Shown: positions 8,595-19,114 of the stretch, piece by piece
How positions within the stretch are numbered: the first letter of the stretch is position 1
Layout of the letters: each line of letters begins with the position of its first letter
Source of the DNA: Pelagibius sp. CAU 1746
GTDB taxonomy: Bacteria; Pseudomonadota; Alphaproteobacteria; Kiloniellales; Kiloniellaceae
Direction: 5' to 3'
DNA: 64,000 bases
Assembly (NCBI RefSeq): GCF_039839785.1
Contig: NZ_JBDOQT010000002.1
Coordinates: forward strand, 186,001 to 250,000
Notes under the pieces: generated by a model
The model's input: the letters and a program-made list of their open reading frames with translations, nothing else
Told to the model about the DNA's origin: nothing
The model's database searches: none
Position numbers and translations under genes: made by a program

Positions 8595-9536
8595 GTGACG
8601 CTCGTAATTGGGGTGGTCGGACGAGACTCGATCTGGATGGTCGCCGATCGTCGCCTTTCTTATCCGAAGACGGCAAAGCGCCTACCCAAGGAAGATGGGC
8701 GAAAGATGATGATTCTCGAAACGACTGACGGAGTAGCGTTCCTCGGTTATGCAGGTCTCGGCTCGACAAGTCTCGGCACTGAGCCAGCGGACTGGATGTG
8801 CAAGGTGCTGCTAGGTCGCAATTTCCCCCTCGAATACTCCATCGGTATAATCGCGAGGGCGATGCAGGAACAGCTTCCCCGACATCTGGTGCGGATTGCG
8901 GGACAGGGAAGGGCAGCGCATTTTGTGATCATCCCAGCTTTGGTTGGCACAGAACCTCGGTTCTATTCAATTGATCTTGTGTTTGCCCCTGATCGGAAGA
9001 CCTATAAGTTCCGATACAGGCGGCTCCGACACACCAATGCCCCCATGTCGGCACCACATCCGCCGCGGGTAGGTGTCGGTGGGACGGGAGCTTTCTACCT
9101 GCCCACGAATAGGGACTGGGTGCGCGAACTGCTGCGGCTGGTCAAGGCCCACGATCACCGGAAGGTCTCAGCACGCGTAGTAGCAGATCACCTTGCGCGT
9201 CTTAGCTACGAGATTCATCAAACGGTCTGCGCGAAGAACGACGAGTCCGTTGGGCCGGACTCGATTGTCGCTTGGCGCTTTTCAAAAGATGGTGTTCACG
9301 GGGGAGGTGGTGGGCACCAGTTCTATTCAGGTCCAGAGAGAGCGGCGAGTTCTGGCTTCATGCCTTCGATCACCCGCGGGGCAGACATCAATGCGCTCGT
9401 GCAAGCGATGATGCCTTTCACTGAGAAGTCGCTAAAGGCTCTCATGGCCGGAGAGCCAGCACCAGAAGAAAACCCAGACGAAATTAATGCCGCCTTAGCG
9501 CGGTTGCCGAGGACTCCCGACGAAAAACTGTCCTGA
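8595..9536 (+). CDS. Proteasome/HslV-like Ntn-hydrolase family protein
   Basis: I place the start at GTG 8595, with GGAG at 8584-8587 seven bases upstream. The ATG two codons earlier (8589) overlaps the spacing too closely. The protein then begins Met-Thr-Leu-Val-Ile-Gly, so removal of Met exposes Thr1, the N-terminal nucleophile of proteasome beta and HslV subunits. Numbered from that Thr, Asp17 lies in VADRR, exactly as in HslV and the proteasome. A Lys at about 36 (GRKMMI) is a plausible Lys33 equivalent. VGVGGTGAFYL at about 157-167 resembles the GSGG turn before the third helix. The length (313) exceeds HslV (~175), with an extra C-terminal tail. No HslU-type ATPase is adjacent. The protein probably works with the upstream GHKL-HNH protein. 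The peptidase or amidase substrate is unknown. Confidence 0.7.
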   Translation: MTLVIGVVGRDSIWMVADRRLSYPKTAKRLPKEDGRKMMILETTDGVAFLGYAGLGSTSLGTEPADWMCKVLLGRNFPLEYSIGIIARAMQEQLPRHLVRIAGQGRAAHFVIIPALVGTEPRFYSIDLVFAPDRKTYKFRYRRLRHTNAPMSAPHPPRVGVGGTGAFYLPTNRDWVRELLRLVKAHDHRKVSARVVADHLARLSYEIHQTVCAKNDESVGPDSIVAWRFSKDGVHGGGGGHQFYSGPERAASSGFMPSITRGADINALVQAMMPFTEKSLKALMAGEPAPEENPDEINAALARLPRTPDEKLS

Positions 9537-9652
9537 GACCTCCAATGAACAACTGCCTTCGGTCAGGATAAGCAGGCCGACTTGTTGGTGGGAGGCTAAC
9601 AGGTTCCAGCGCAGATGCGAGAGTCTTCAAAAGTCGACCTCTCGCTTGACAG

Positions 9653-12600
9653 TCAAGCCGCCCACCTCGCTGCCAGCTTCTCGGCCTGCTCAAGCACCGT
9701 CCGCACCGCCGCATCCTGGAGGTCAGGTGGATAGCCGTAGCGTCGCAGGATGCGCTTCACCAGCACCCGCATGCGGGCGCGGGCCGCTTCCCGATGCTGC
9801 CAGTCGACCGAGGCATTGGACTTCAGGTTGGTCAGCAGCTCATGTGCGATGACCCGGAGCCGCTCGTCGCCCATCACCTCGACCGCGCTCTCGTTCTCGG
9901 CGAGGGCGTCGTAGAAGGCGATCTCTTCCTCGCTGAGGCCCTGTTCCTCGCCCCTCTGCCGAGCGGCGCGGATGTCTTTGGCCAGCCGAATGAGTTCCTG
10001 GAGCACCTCGGCGGTTGTGATGGCGTTGGAGTGGTAGCGGGCGATGGCCTCCTCCAGGCGCTCCGAAAAGGCGCGGCTCTGGGCGACGTTCACCTGGCCG
10101 CGGGAGCGAATCTCGCCGTTGAGGAGCTTGCGCAGCGCCTCCAGGGCCAGGTTCTTCTTCTCCATGCCGGCGACCTCGGCCAGAAACTCGTCGGAGAGGA
10201 TGGAGATGTCCGGGGTCTCAATGCCGGCGGCCTGTAGGATGTCCACGATCTCGGTCGAGATCACCGCCCGGCTGACGATCTGCTGGACGGCCAGGTCCCG
10301 CTCGGCCGAGGACTTGCCCCCGCCGGGCACGCTCTTGGCCAGCGCCGCGCGCACGGTCTGAAAGAAGCCGACCTCGTCGCGGATGCCCCGCGCCTCGTCG
10401 CTGGCAGCCGCGAGGGCGAAGGCCTTGGAAAGCGCCAGGACGGCGTCGTTGAAGCGGCGGTGGGCCGCCTTCTTGCCTTCCTCGGTCGTCTCCCTGGCTG
10501 CGTCGCGCTGCTGCATGTCCAGCACCCACTCCATCGCGCCGGCGAGGGCGGTAAGCCGCTCTTGGGGCGATCCCCTGAGGCCGGCCCGGTAGTCGAAGCC
10601 GCCCTTGCTGTTCGGGGCGAACATGTCGCTGACGATCTCATACTTCTCCAGCATGACGGCGACGGCCTCCGCCTCGTCGATGCCGGTCTGCCTCTGGTCG
10701 TCGCGGGAATACTGGCCGAGGGCCGACTTCAGGTTCTGGGCGATGCCGATGTAGTCGACGATCAGGCCGGCCGGCTTGTCGCGGAACACCCGGTTCACGC
10801 GGGCGATGGCCTGCATCAGCCCGTGGCCGCGCATGGGCTTGTCGACGTACATGGTGTGCAGGCAGGGCACATCGAACCCCGTGAGCCACATGTCGCGCAC
10901 GATCACCAGCCTCAGCGGGTCCTCCGGGTCCTTGGCGCGCTTGGCCAGCAGGTCCCGGCGCGCCTTGCCGCCGAGGTGGGGCTGCCACTCCGGGGGATCG
11001 GAGGCCGCGCCGGTCATGACGATCTTGATAGCCCCGCTCTCGTCGTCGTCGCTGTGCCACGCCGGGCGCAGCTTCACGATCTCATCGTAGAGCGCGACGC
11101 AGATACGGCGGCTCATGCAGACGATCATGCCCTTGCCGTCCAGCCCAGCGATGCGGTTCTCGAAATGCTCCACCAGGTCGCGGGCGATCAGCGCCAGGCG
11201 CTTCTCGGCCCCGACCACGGCCTCGACGTTTGCCCACTTGCGCTTCAGCCGCTCCTGCTCGGTCTGCGCCTCGTCTTCGGTGAGTTCGGCCACCTCGTCA
11301 TCGAGCAGGGGCTTAACGTCCTCGTCCAACTCGATCCGGGCGAGACGGCTCTCGTAGTAGATCGGCACGGTCGCGCCGTCCTCCACGGCGCGGCTGATGT
11401 CGTAGATGTCAATGTAGTGTCCGAAGACCACGGGCGTGTTCACGTCCTCCTTCTCGATCGGCGTGCCGGTAAAGCCGATGAAGGAGGCGTTGGGCAGGGC
11501 GTCGCGCAGGTACTTGGCGAAGCCGTAGGCGATCTCGCCAGTCTTCTGGGCGACGCGGGCCTTGAAGCCGTACTGGCTGCGGTGGGCCTCGTCTGCGATG
11601 ACCACCACGTTGCGCCGCTCGGACAGCAGGGGGTAGACCGTGCCGCCCTCGGCCGGGGAGAATTTCTGGATCGTCGTGAAGATAACGCCGCCCGCGGCCC
11701 GGTTCAGAACCTCTTGGAGGTCGTCCCGGCTCTCTGCCTGGACGGGTGTCTGCCGGATCAGGTCGCGGCACATGGAGAAGGTGCCGAAAAGCTGGTCGTC
11801 CAGGTCGTTGCGGTCGGTGATGACCACGATGGTTGGGTTCTCCAGCTCCGGCCGCCGCACGAGCTGGCCGGCATAGAACGCCATCAGCAGGCTCTTGCCC
11901 GAGCCCTGGGTGTGCCAGATGACGCCGACCCGCTTGTCGCCGGCCGGATGGTCCCTGGCCGAAGGCAGCCCGTAAGCCACCGGGTCCTCGCGCATGCCCG
12001 AGGGGATTCCCCCAGCCCCCCGCGGCATGGCCCGGATCGTCGCCTGGACTGCCTTCCTGACGGCGTGGAACTGGTGGTAGCCGGCCACGATCTTCACCGT
12101 CCGGGACTGGCCCTCCTTGTCGGCTGTCTCGCCGAAGACGATGAAGTCGCGGAGCAGCTCCAGGAAGCGCTGTTTCTCGAACACCCCTTCGATGAGGGTG
12201 CCCAGCTCGGGCCTGCCCTTGGGGGCGATCTCGCGGCCGTCCGCCGTGCGCCAGGGCATGAAGCGCTCCAGGTCGGCCGTCAGCGATCCTAGCCGCGCTT
12301 GCAGGCCGTCCGAGGTGACCAGCACGGCGTTGGTGCGGAAGAGAGACGGAATCTGGCTCTTATAGGTCTGGAGCTGATTGAAGGCGCCTTGCAGCGTGGC
12401 GTTCTCGTCGCCGGGGTTCTTCAGCTCGATGACGGCCAACGGCAGGCCGTTGACGAAGATCACCACGTCCGGGCGGCGGTTGCTGCGGTTCTCGATGACC
12501 GTGAACTGGTTCACCGCCAGCCAGTCGTTGGCCTCCAGATCGTTGAAGTCGACCAGCCGGGCGACATCGCCAGCGATGCTGCCGTCCTCGCGGGAAACCT

Positions 12601-12898
12601 CGACAGGCACCCCTTCCAACAGATAGCCATGCAGGCGCCGGTTCTCCTCGACCAGCGAGGGGGTCTCAGCCTGCTGTACCTTGCGCAGCACCTCGTCCAG
12701 GGTCTCGGCAGGCAGATGAGGGTTCAAGGCTTCCAGGGCCGCGCGGAGTCGCTCCGTCAGCAGCACCTGGTCGTAGCTGACCCGCTCCGGCGACGGACCC
12801 TCCGGCGAGATGTCGGGGCCGTGCAAAACGGCATAACCGAGCCCGGACAGCCATTCGAGAGCGGCATCCTCGACGTGGTTCTCGGAAAAGCCGGTCAT
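9653..12898 (-). CDS. hsdR: Type I restriction enzyme, R (motor/nuclease) subunit
   Basis: The 1,081-residue HsdR subunit translocates DNA and cuts it when the specificity complex meets unmethylated sites. An HSDR_N PD-(D/E)xK nuclease site is visible at about residues 143-160 (RPDVVIFV then VIELK). It is followed by an SF2 helicase motor with Walker A TQGSGKS near 325, ADEAH near 434 and FTGTPI in motif III. Later motifs include TGFDVPCL and QAIARVNR. Length is normal for the family. Its ATG overlaps the TGA of the upstream unknown gene (ATGA), so it is the last gene of the five-gene operon starting with hsdM. All catalytic motifs look intact. Confidence 0.96.
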   Translation of the reverse strand: MTGFSENHVEDAALEWLSGLGYAVLHGPDISPEGPSPERVSYDQVLLTERLRAALEALNPHLPAETLDEVLRKVQQAETPSLVEENRRLHGYLLEGVPVEVSREDGSIAGDVARLVDFNDLEANDWLAVNQFTVIENRSNRRPDVVIFVNGLPLAVIELKNPGDENATLQGAFNQLQTYKSQIPSLFRTNAVLVTSDGLQARLGSLTADLERFMPWRTADGREIAPKGRPELGTLIEGVFEKQRFLELLRDFIVFGETADKEGQSRTVKIVAGYHQFHAVRKAVQATIRAMPRGAGGIPSGMREDPVAYGLPSARDHPAGDKRVGVIWHTQGSGKSLLMAFYAGQLVRRPELENPTIVVITDRNDLDDQLFGTFSMCRDLIRQTPVQAESRDDLQEVLNRAAGGVIFTTIQKFSPAEGGTVYPLLSERRNVVVIADEAHRSQYGFKARVAQKTGEIAYGFAKYLRDALPNASFIGFTGTPIEKEDVNTPVVFGHYIDIYDISRAVEDGATVPIYYESRLARIELDEDVKPLLDDEVAELTEDEAQTEQERLKRKWANVEAVVGAEKRLALIARDLVEHFENRIAGLDGKGMIVCMSRRICVALYDEIVKLRPAWHSDDDESGAIKIVMTGAASDPPEWQPHLGGKARRDLLAKRAKDPEDPLRLVIVRDMWLTGFDVPCLHTMYVDKPMRGHGLMQAIARVNRVFRDKPAGLIVDYIGIAQNLKSALGQYSRDDQRQTGIDEAEAVAVMLEKYEIVSDMFAPNSKGGFDYRAGLRGSPQERLTALAGAMEWVLDMQQRDAARETTEEGKKAAHRRFNDAVLALSKAFALAAASDEARGIRDEVGFFQTVRAALAKSVPGGGKSSAERDLAVQQIVSRAVISTEIVDILQAAGIETPDISILSDEFLAEVAGMEKKNLALEALRKLLNGEIRSRGQVNVAQSRAFSERLEEAIARYHSNAITTAEVLQELIRLAKDIRAARQRGEEQGLSEEEIAFYDALAENESAVEVMGDERLRVIAHELLTNLKSNASVDWQHREAARARMRVLVKRILRRYGYPPDLQDAAVRTVLEQAEKLAARWAA

Positions 12899-13617
12899 AC
12901 ATCGACGCCCTGATCGACGTTGCCATCACCCTTCCGCAGAAGCGAGTCGATCAGGTCTGGGATTTCACTTAGTCCGCCGGTCAACGCCGCCGCACCTAGC
13001 TTGATCGATTTCTTGCCTGCTTCCTTGCCGGCAGACTTGACGAATTCGCGCAAGAACGTCTTTAGCAACCCCTCTTTGTCTTTAGCTGCTCCAAGTTCCT
13101 TGCGGTGCTTCTTCAACTCTTTCTCAAACTCCTTCTTAGCTTCATCGCCCATGACCTCGGCAACCAGCAGAAGGAATTTGTCGCCTGATAAAGTGACGAT
13201 GGAACGGTCGAAGGAGGTGTCGACGATGCCGAAATCCGCCTGGACGAGGCTCTTCGCGTACTCCCGAAGGTATCCGTCTTCGATCTGAACTCTGACCCTG
13301 TTTCCCTCGATGTCTTTCTCGCCATTTTTCAGCAGATGATGCAGCCGCGCCTTAGCCCGCTCCTCGTCGGCGGCGTTCCTGAAAGAAAGTTCATCAAGCA
13401 TTGAACGAAGCCGCCCACGCTTTGCCCGAAGCGTGCGAGCCAACTCAAACGCGCTCGGCGGATCATCCCACGACCATCCTTCCGTGTGCTCCACCAACAA
13501 GCGCAACACGAGCAGGTCGATTTCGCGCTTGGGCATGTTGGCAAAGCCATCTTCCAGGTACGCTTTCAGAAACTCCCTGGCGAACGGATCGTAGTCCATC
13601 TTTCCCAGCTTGCTCAT
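12895..13617 (-). CDS. Unknown protein inside the type I R-M operon
   Basis: This 240-residue protein starts at the ATG overlapping the stop of the CBS-HEPN gene (ATGA) and ends overlapping the hsdR start (ATGA). It must therefore be translated together with the restriction genes. The sequence matches no family I know. The first ~170 residues look like a soluble alpha/beta domain. A highly charged segment follows ([19 protein letters not shown]), then a small-residue, weakly hydrophobic stretch near the C-terminus ([19 protein letters not shown]) that might interact with a membrane or a partner. Placement between a predicted HEPN RNase and hsdR suggests it is a regulator, antitoxin or accessory subunit. 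That is inference from context only. Confidence 0.72.
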   Translation of the reverse strand: MSKLGKMDYDPFAREFLKAYLEDGFANMPKREIDLLVLRLLVEHTEGWSWDDPPSAFELARTLRAKRGRLRSMLDELSFRNAADEERAKARLHHLLKNGEKDIEGNRVRVQIEDGYLREYAKSLVQADFGIVDTSFDRSIVTLSGDKFLLLVAEVMGDEAKKEFEKELKKHRKELGAAKDKEGLLKTFLREFVKSAGKEAGKKSIKLGAAALTGGLSEIPDLIDSLLRKGDGNVDQGVDV

Positions 13618-14444
13618 GCAGCTACCTTGGCTATCTTCTCTTGCAGAACCAGCAACTTTCTGACGGTGACACAAACTTTGCGTGCTTCGTCCGGCGAGGG
13701 CGCGTAATCATTCGCGTGGGCAACGTTGTTACGTAGTTGTTCTATCCGCCCAAGCTGGCTTTCAAGTGTGCTTTTGCTCAACCCAGCATCGATACCCATT
13801 TTGATAATGGTCTTCTTGTCTGCGAACTGTGTGAACAGCAACGGGTCCACGAAGAAGTCGTTTCCCTTGCTTGACGCAATCTCTTCTTGAATTTTGACCC
13901 GCCGCTCTTCCTTGAGAAAGGGGAGCCAGTCCTCGTCGCTGGGGTATCGTTGCCTGATGGCTTCTGCCATGGTGATCTCAAGGCCGGTGATAAGAGCGAA
14001 GAGGCATGCCCGAACGGGAAGCCGGTGTAGATCGGAAAGGCTGACTAGGCCGCTAATGCCGGCGCCGGAGAGCACCAGACGGCAAGGGTTGCTATCTGCA
14101 CTGGTTAGGAAGTCGAGAATGCTCGCGTCGGCTCCGATCAGATGTTCTTCTGCCAGAGGCAGAAGGTGATCGCGGACAGAGCCATTAGGAACAGGACCAT
14201 CAAAGAACCGCGCCGCATGAAAGAGCCCCTTGATACGGTCTCCTTTATGTGCTGCGTCCAGAACAGGTATGAAGTCGTAACGTGCAGTATTCCGTGACAT
14301 GATACCTGCGACATCGTCATCGGCCCGGCACATCATGAGCTGGTCGCGAGTTGTCATGATGAGTTGAACGGTCAAGCGAGTGTGCATGGCTTCAAAGATG
14401 TCGCTTGACCCAATGACATCATAATTGGCCCAGGGGACGGTCAC
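13614..14444 (-). CDS. CBS-domain / HEPN predicted ribonuclease in R-M operon
   Basis: The 276-residue product seems to join two modules. Residues ~18-140 resemble a CBS-domain pair (TVQLIMTTRDQLMMCRADD; DFIPVLD; later the DASILDFLTS and GISGLVSLSDLHRLP stretches), a fold that binds adenine nucleotides. Residues ~145-270 form an alpha-helical HEPN-like domain with the RNase motif R-x4-H as RNNVAH (R238, H243). HEPN proteins with this motif are metal-independent RNases found in toxins and phage defence. The gene overlaps hsdS by 4 bp upstream and the next gene by 4 bp downstream. Its position recalls prrC, the anticodon nuclease hosted by a type I R-M cassette, although no NTPase domain like that of PrrC is present. 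A nucleotide-controlled abortive RNase is my inference. Confidence 0.75.
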   Translation of the reverse strand: MTVPWANYDVIGSSDIFEAMHTRLTVQLIMTTRDQLMMCRADDDVAGIMSRNTARYDFIPVLDAAHKGDRIKGLFHAARFFDGPVPNGSVRDHLLPLAEEHLIGADASILDFLTSADSNPCRLVLSGAGISGLVSLSDLHRLPVRACLFALITGLEITMAEAIRQRYPSDEDWLPFLKEERRVKIQEEIASSKGNDFFVDPLLFTQFADKKTIIKMGIDAGLSKSTLESQLGRIEQLRNNVAHANDYAPSPDEARKVCVTVRKLLVLQEKIAKVAA

Positions 14445-15665
14445 GCGACGGCCTCCACCACCTTCTCGGCTTCTTGAAGCCCGATTTTACCAGACATGAG
14501 CTTCGGGAGGAGCAAGTCGCGAGTCGCCGAAAGCGTGCGGCACTCACGTACATTCGCAAGAATTCTATCAAAGAGCGGTTGGACCATTGCTTGGAACCCT
14601 GCGTGCGTGTCAGCATCAGGCACGATCATCTCAATCGCTTTGATCGACTGTGAATTTACGGCGGTTGCAATGGACGATGTGCTTCCAAGGGTCTCGTAGT
14701 CAAAGTTCTTCATAAAGCAGTAGGTAAAAACATTCGACACTGGCGTATGTTCGTGCGCCACGAGATGAGCAATAGCTTCGTTGGAGTGCATGTCTCTCGC
14801 TGCGATCGCAACCCGCCCAACGGTCAGCTTGAAACTCACCAAGACAGTGCCGGCGGGGATCAGGGGAACCCGAAACTGCTTAATCGCTTCAGGCGTCAGG
14901 TCTTCTTCCGATGCAACGGCGAACGTCTGAAGGTCGCCCATCGTCTTAATGGACAACCATGTTCTTCCTTCGCCGCCCGGAACGAAGTGCTCTCTCTCTT
15001 TTCTTGGAGGGGTGCGGCCAATTGAAACGCTAAAGAGCTTTCCGAGGCTTCTCTTTTCCCAGCCAGCCGGTTTGTCCTGGCCGTCAAGGCCATCTGGGAA
15101 CAGCTCCCAGATTGCTGGGGCGAGGTAGGGTGCGCGGCCTTCAGCCTTGGCGCGGGTGGGGCCGAAGTCGACGAACCAGTCCTTGAAGATAGCTCGTGCC
15201 ATCGCTTCGAGTGTCTCGTTCATCCGCCGATTCAACTCAATCTTGTCGTCAAGCGAGCCCAGTAGCTCTACGATGAGGTCTTGCTCTCGCCGATCTGGAA
15301 ACGGCAAAGGAATCGGATGGATGTAGTTTCGGTTCAAGGAGGGCTGAGCGCTCCCTGAGTTGTAGTGCGCAAGATCAAGAGTGCGTAGAAGATAGTAGGC
15401 GAACCGTGGGTTATTGCCGTGAAAATCCTTCACGAACAGGCAGGTGTTCAACGGCCAGTAGTCGCGGTCAATGTAGGATACGACGCCAATTGAAGCCCCG
15501 CTTCGACCAACAGTCACGCCAGGGCCGTGCATCGCCGCCTTGTCGTGATAACCCGTAATCCCGAATGAGCCCATGATCGGGACCTTGCCCTCAATCCGCC
15601 TGGAAGCCGGCAGGTCTATTCCTCGTTGAAGTGTTACGAGATCGCCGAGGGTTTTAATTGGCCAC

Positions 15666-15673
<8 letters not shown>
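14441..15673 (-). CDS. hsdS: Type I restriction enzyme, S (specificity) subunit
   Basis: HsdS holds two target recognition domains that read the two halves of the DNA site. In this 410-residue protein the first TRD spans ~2-150 ([17 protein letters not shown] start; [17 protein letters not shown]). A conserved coiled-coil spacer follows at ~150-185 ([19 protein letters not shown]). The second TRD runs ~215-360, and a second spacer lies at the C-terminus ([20 protein letters not shown]). The start is ATG 15673, 8 bp inside the end of hsdM. Its stop overlaps the CBS-HEPN start. TRDs are hypervariable, so the recognised sequence cannot be read off. Confidence 0.95.
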
Positions 15674-17228
<1,555 letters not shown>

Positions 17229-17574
17229 AGGTATCTGCTCTGTCCTCCCTGGAAGGTCCTTCGGTGCAGCAACTGCCACAGGAGCTTCGGTTGTTTTTCA
17301 GTCACCGCACGCTCACCCAGCGGTTGCTGTCGATTCTTCGACGATTTTCGCATAGGCCGCAACTACTTCGCGAGGCCCGACCGGGATTGGCCATCCGTTT
17401 CGGTCAGACGGGCGCGAAAGCTGAAGCAATCCGCAACTGGCCCAGTACCGAGCCCAGACCAAAACAGGGGTCGAAGCAACAAGAGGACCCACGACAGCAC
17501 TCTTTAGCCTAAAAGGTGTAAATTCCTGGACAGAAGACCACCTTTACGGGAATAATGCCGCTAAAGGGAGGAAG
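17229..17574. other. Divergent intergenic region, hsdM / membrane-pair operon
   Basis: This roughly 346-bp stretch has no gene. It must hold the leftward hsdM promoter and the rightward promoter of the gene pair starting at 17575. GGGAGG lies about 15 bp upstream of the hsdM ATG. A candidate rightward promoter is listed separately. Confidence 0.5.
17527..17556 (+). promoter_or_regulatory. Candidate sigma-70 promoter for 17575 operon
   Basis: TGGACA (17527-17532) and AATAAT (17551-17556) each match the sigma-70 consensus in 5 of 6 bases with an 18-bp spacer. The predicted transcript would begin just ahead of the GGGAGG ribosome binding site at 17566. The short distance to the coding start supports it. 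Confidence 0.42.
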
Positions 17575-18525
17575 TTGGGGGAGACAGTGCCGGATACTGT
17601 TCATCGGACACTTACACTGCGCACGGCCTTGAGTATCGAGAACTTTGGCGCTCGCGATGGCGGCCCTGGCAGCCTCGGCAGTCTCTTGGATCAGCTCCAT
17701 GCTCAATTTAGGAACATACCTGACCGGCGTGTTCTTTCTGAGGGCCGTGTCATTGAAGGCCGCCACATTCAAACGGACAGGCGGCACCAAATGACATTGC
17801 TGCACCTCGTCGCCTATACGCCTGACGACCAGATTTCGGTCGTACCGGATGCCGGCCGCGTCCGAGCGGCTGACCTTGCTCTTGCCGATCCGCCAGAGGG
17901 AACGGAGTTTCTCGACGGTGAGTTGATGCTGCTAATTAAGGATAACGACGTTGTCATCTGTCGAAGCGGGCTCGGCGAGAGTGCTCTGGTCGCTTACGTG
18001 ACTGAACTGACCGCAAGACACGGATTAGATTCTGCCGCGATGGCCTTTCAGTTGATGAAGCGCGCTGACATAGACAAGCTGGCGATGATTCGGCGCGACG
18101 GCATCAAGAAGGTGTCTATGAACACGATTGCTCACGCAGCGGCTGTCGACTTTGTCGGGCGGGAAACTGTCCGACGCAAGCTCCTCGGTGATGTTTTGGA
18201 AGAGTTGAAAGCCGTTCTCGGAATGGAGGATGAGGTTCCTGATGAACCCGAGAACCTGAAAGTCGAAGTGCTTTTCTCGTTTGATAAGCGGAATGGGACC
18301 GAGCTAGACCAGCGACAACTTGCCCTCCTCGCCGAACGGGTGCTTGCAGAAGACGAAGATGAAGGCTTTATGATCGAAACGTTGTCCGGCCGCAAACTGC
18401 GCGCGCAGGACATTGTCCTGTCCAAGCCCGTGCGCATCCGTGCCTACGGCAAATCAATACATCATCATGATGCGTGGGGTGAGCTACGGGAGTTCTATGA
18501 CGAACTGCGTCGTCGACCAGGCTAG
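17575..18525 (+). CDS. Unknown soluble protein paired with a membrane protein
   Basis: This protein has 316 residues from a TTG at 17575; a GTG at 17587 is an alternative start, and neither has ideal spacing to the purine-rich GGGAGGAAGTTGGGGGAG leader. I do not recognise the family. It looks like a soluble mixed alpha/beta protein with no transmembrane segment. Noticeable parts are ELMLLIKDNDVVICRSGLGE in the middle and a C-terminal beta-rich region ending GKSIHHHDAW. The next gene, a four-helix membrane protein, starts 2 bases after its stop, so the two are surely co-expressed. A cytosolic sensor with a membrane effector is a common plan in phage-defence pairs (Kiwa, for example), but I see no similarity to KwaB and leave the function open. 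Confidence 0.75.
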   Translation: MGETVPDTVHRTLTLRTALSIENFGARDGGPGSLGSLLDQLHAQFRNIPDRRVLSEGRVIEGRHIQTDRRHQMTLLHLVAYTPDDQISVVPDAGRVRAADLALADPPEGTEFLDGELMLLIKDNDVVICRSGLGESALVAYVTELTARHGLDSAAMAFQLMKRADIDKLAMIRRDGIKKVSMNTIAHAAAVDFVGRETVRRKLLGDVLEELKAVLGMEDEVPDEPENLKVEVLFSFDKRNGTELDQRQLALLAERVLAEDEDEGFMIETLSGRKLRAQDIVLSKPVRIRAYGKSIHHHDAWGELREFYDELRRRPG

Positions 18526-18527
18526 AA

Positions 18528-19022
18528 ATGAGCAACAGAGCAAAATGGGCCTACAGAATTTACGGGGCTTTCGCAGTCATTGCGGGCCTCTCGGTGGGGA
18601 TTTTTGGCCATAGCCTAATCGCCAACAACAGCGATGCCACCAGTGTCATCGTCACAGTCTTCTCTATCCTCGCAGGCTTTCTCATCGCTGTGATGACGTT
18701 ACTGGGGGACCAGTCGGTGTTGCCAGGGAGTTGGCGTATTGCCGAGACAAAACGCACAAACATCAAGGTGAAGCTGATTCGGCAAAAATGGCTCTTCTAT
18801 CTCTATCTCCTAACGCTATTGATCATCTTTGTTGCCGCGCTCACTAGGTCGCACTGGCCGGAAACTACTGCTTGGCTTGAGCGCGGATACTTTGCGCTCG
18901 CGACCTGTGCGTTCCTGCTCTCTTTCCGGCTGCCATCAACGCTTATGGACGTTCAGATGGACCGAGTCGAAGCAGTAATTGGCGCCCGGCGACAATCCGC
19001 GTCTAAGCTCGATCGATCTTAG
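18528..19022 (+). CDS. Four-helix membrane protein partner
   Basis: The 164-residue product has four predicted membrane segments, at about residues 12-32 (AFAVIAGLSVGIFGHSLI), 40-60 (VIVTVFSILAGFLIAVMTLL), 88-108 (WLFYLYLLTLLIIFVAAL) and 118-137 (YFALATCAFLLSFRL). A charged cytosolic loop links helices 2 and 3, and the basic tail is RVEAVIGARRQSASK. It starts 2 bp after the stop of the upstream unknown gene, so they form an operon. I do not recognise the family. Size and topology fit small membrane effectors of defence operons that permeabilise or depolarise the membrane, but this is inference from arrangement only. Confidence 0.78.
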   Translation: MSNRAKWAYRIYGAFAVIAGLSVGIFGHSLIANNSDATSVIVTVFSILAGFLIAVMTLLGDQSVLPGSWRIAETKRTNIKVKLIRQKWLFYLYLLTLLIIFVAALTRSHWPETTAWLERGYFALATCAFLLSFRLPSTLMDVQMDRVEAVIGARRQSASKLDRS

Positions 19023-19114
19023 TCAACTTTGCTTTCCACGCGTTGAAGCCATTTCAGTTTGGTGCTCGGGTGCTAACCAAGGCTTTGCCAGCAATTCTCC
19101 CGGAGATACGCCTG

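Noticed and set aside
13614-14444. Identification of the HEPN gene as prrC or rloC
   Set aside because: PrrC/RloC have an N-terminal ABC-type NTPase with Walker motifs; this protein has a CBS-like region and no Walker A.
17575-19022. Identification of the gene pair as the Kiwa (KwaA/KwaB) system
   Set aside because: Organisation is similar, but I could not see sequence resemblance to KwaB or its DUF4868 domain.
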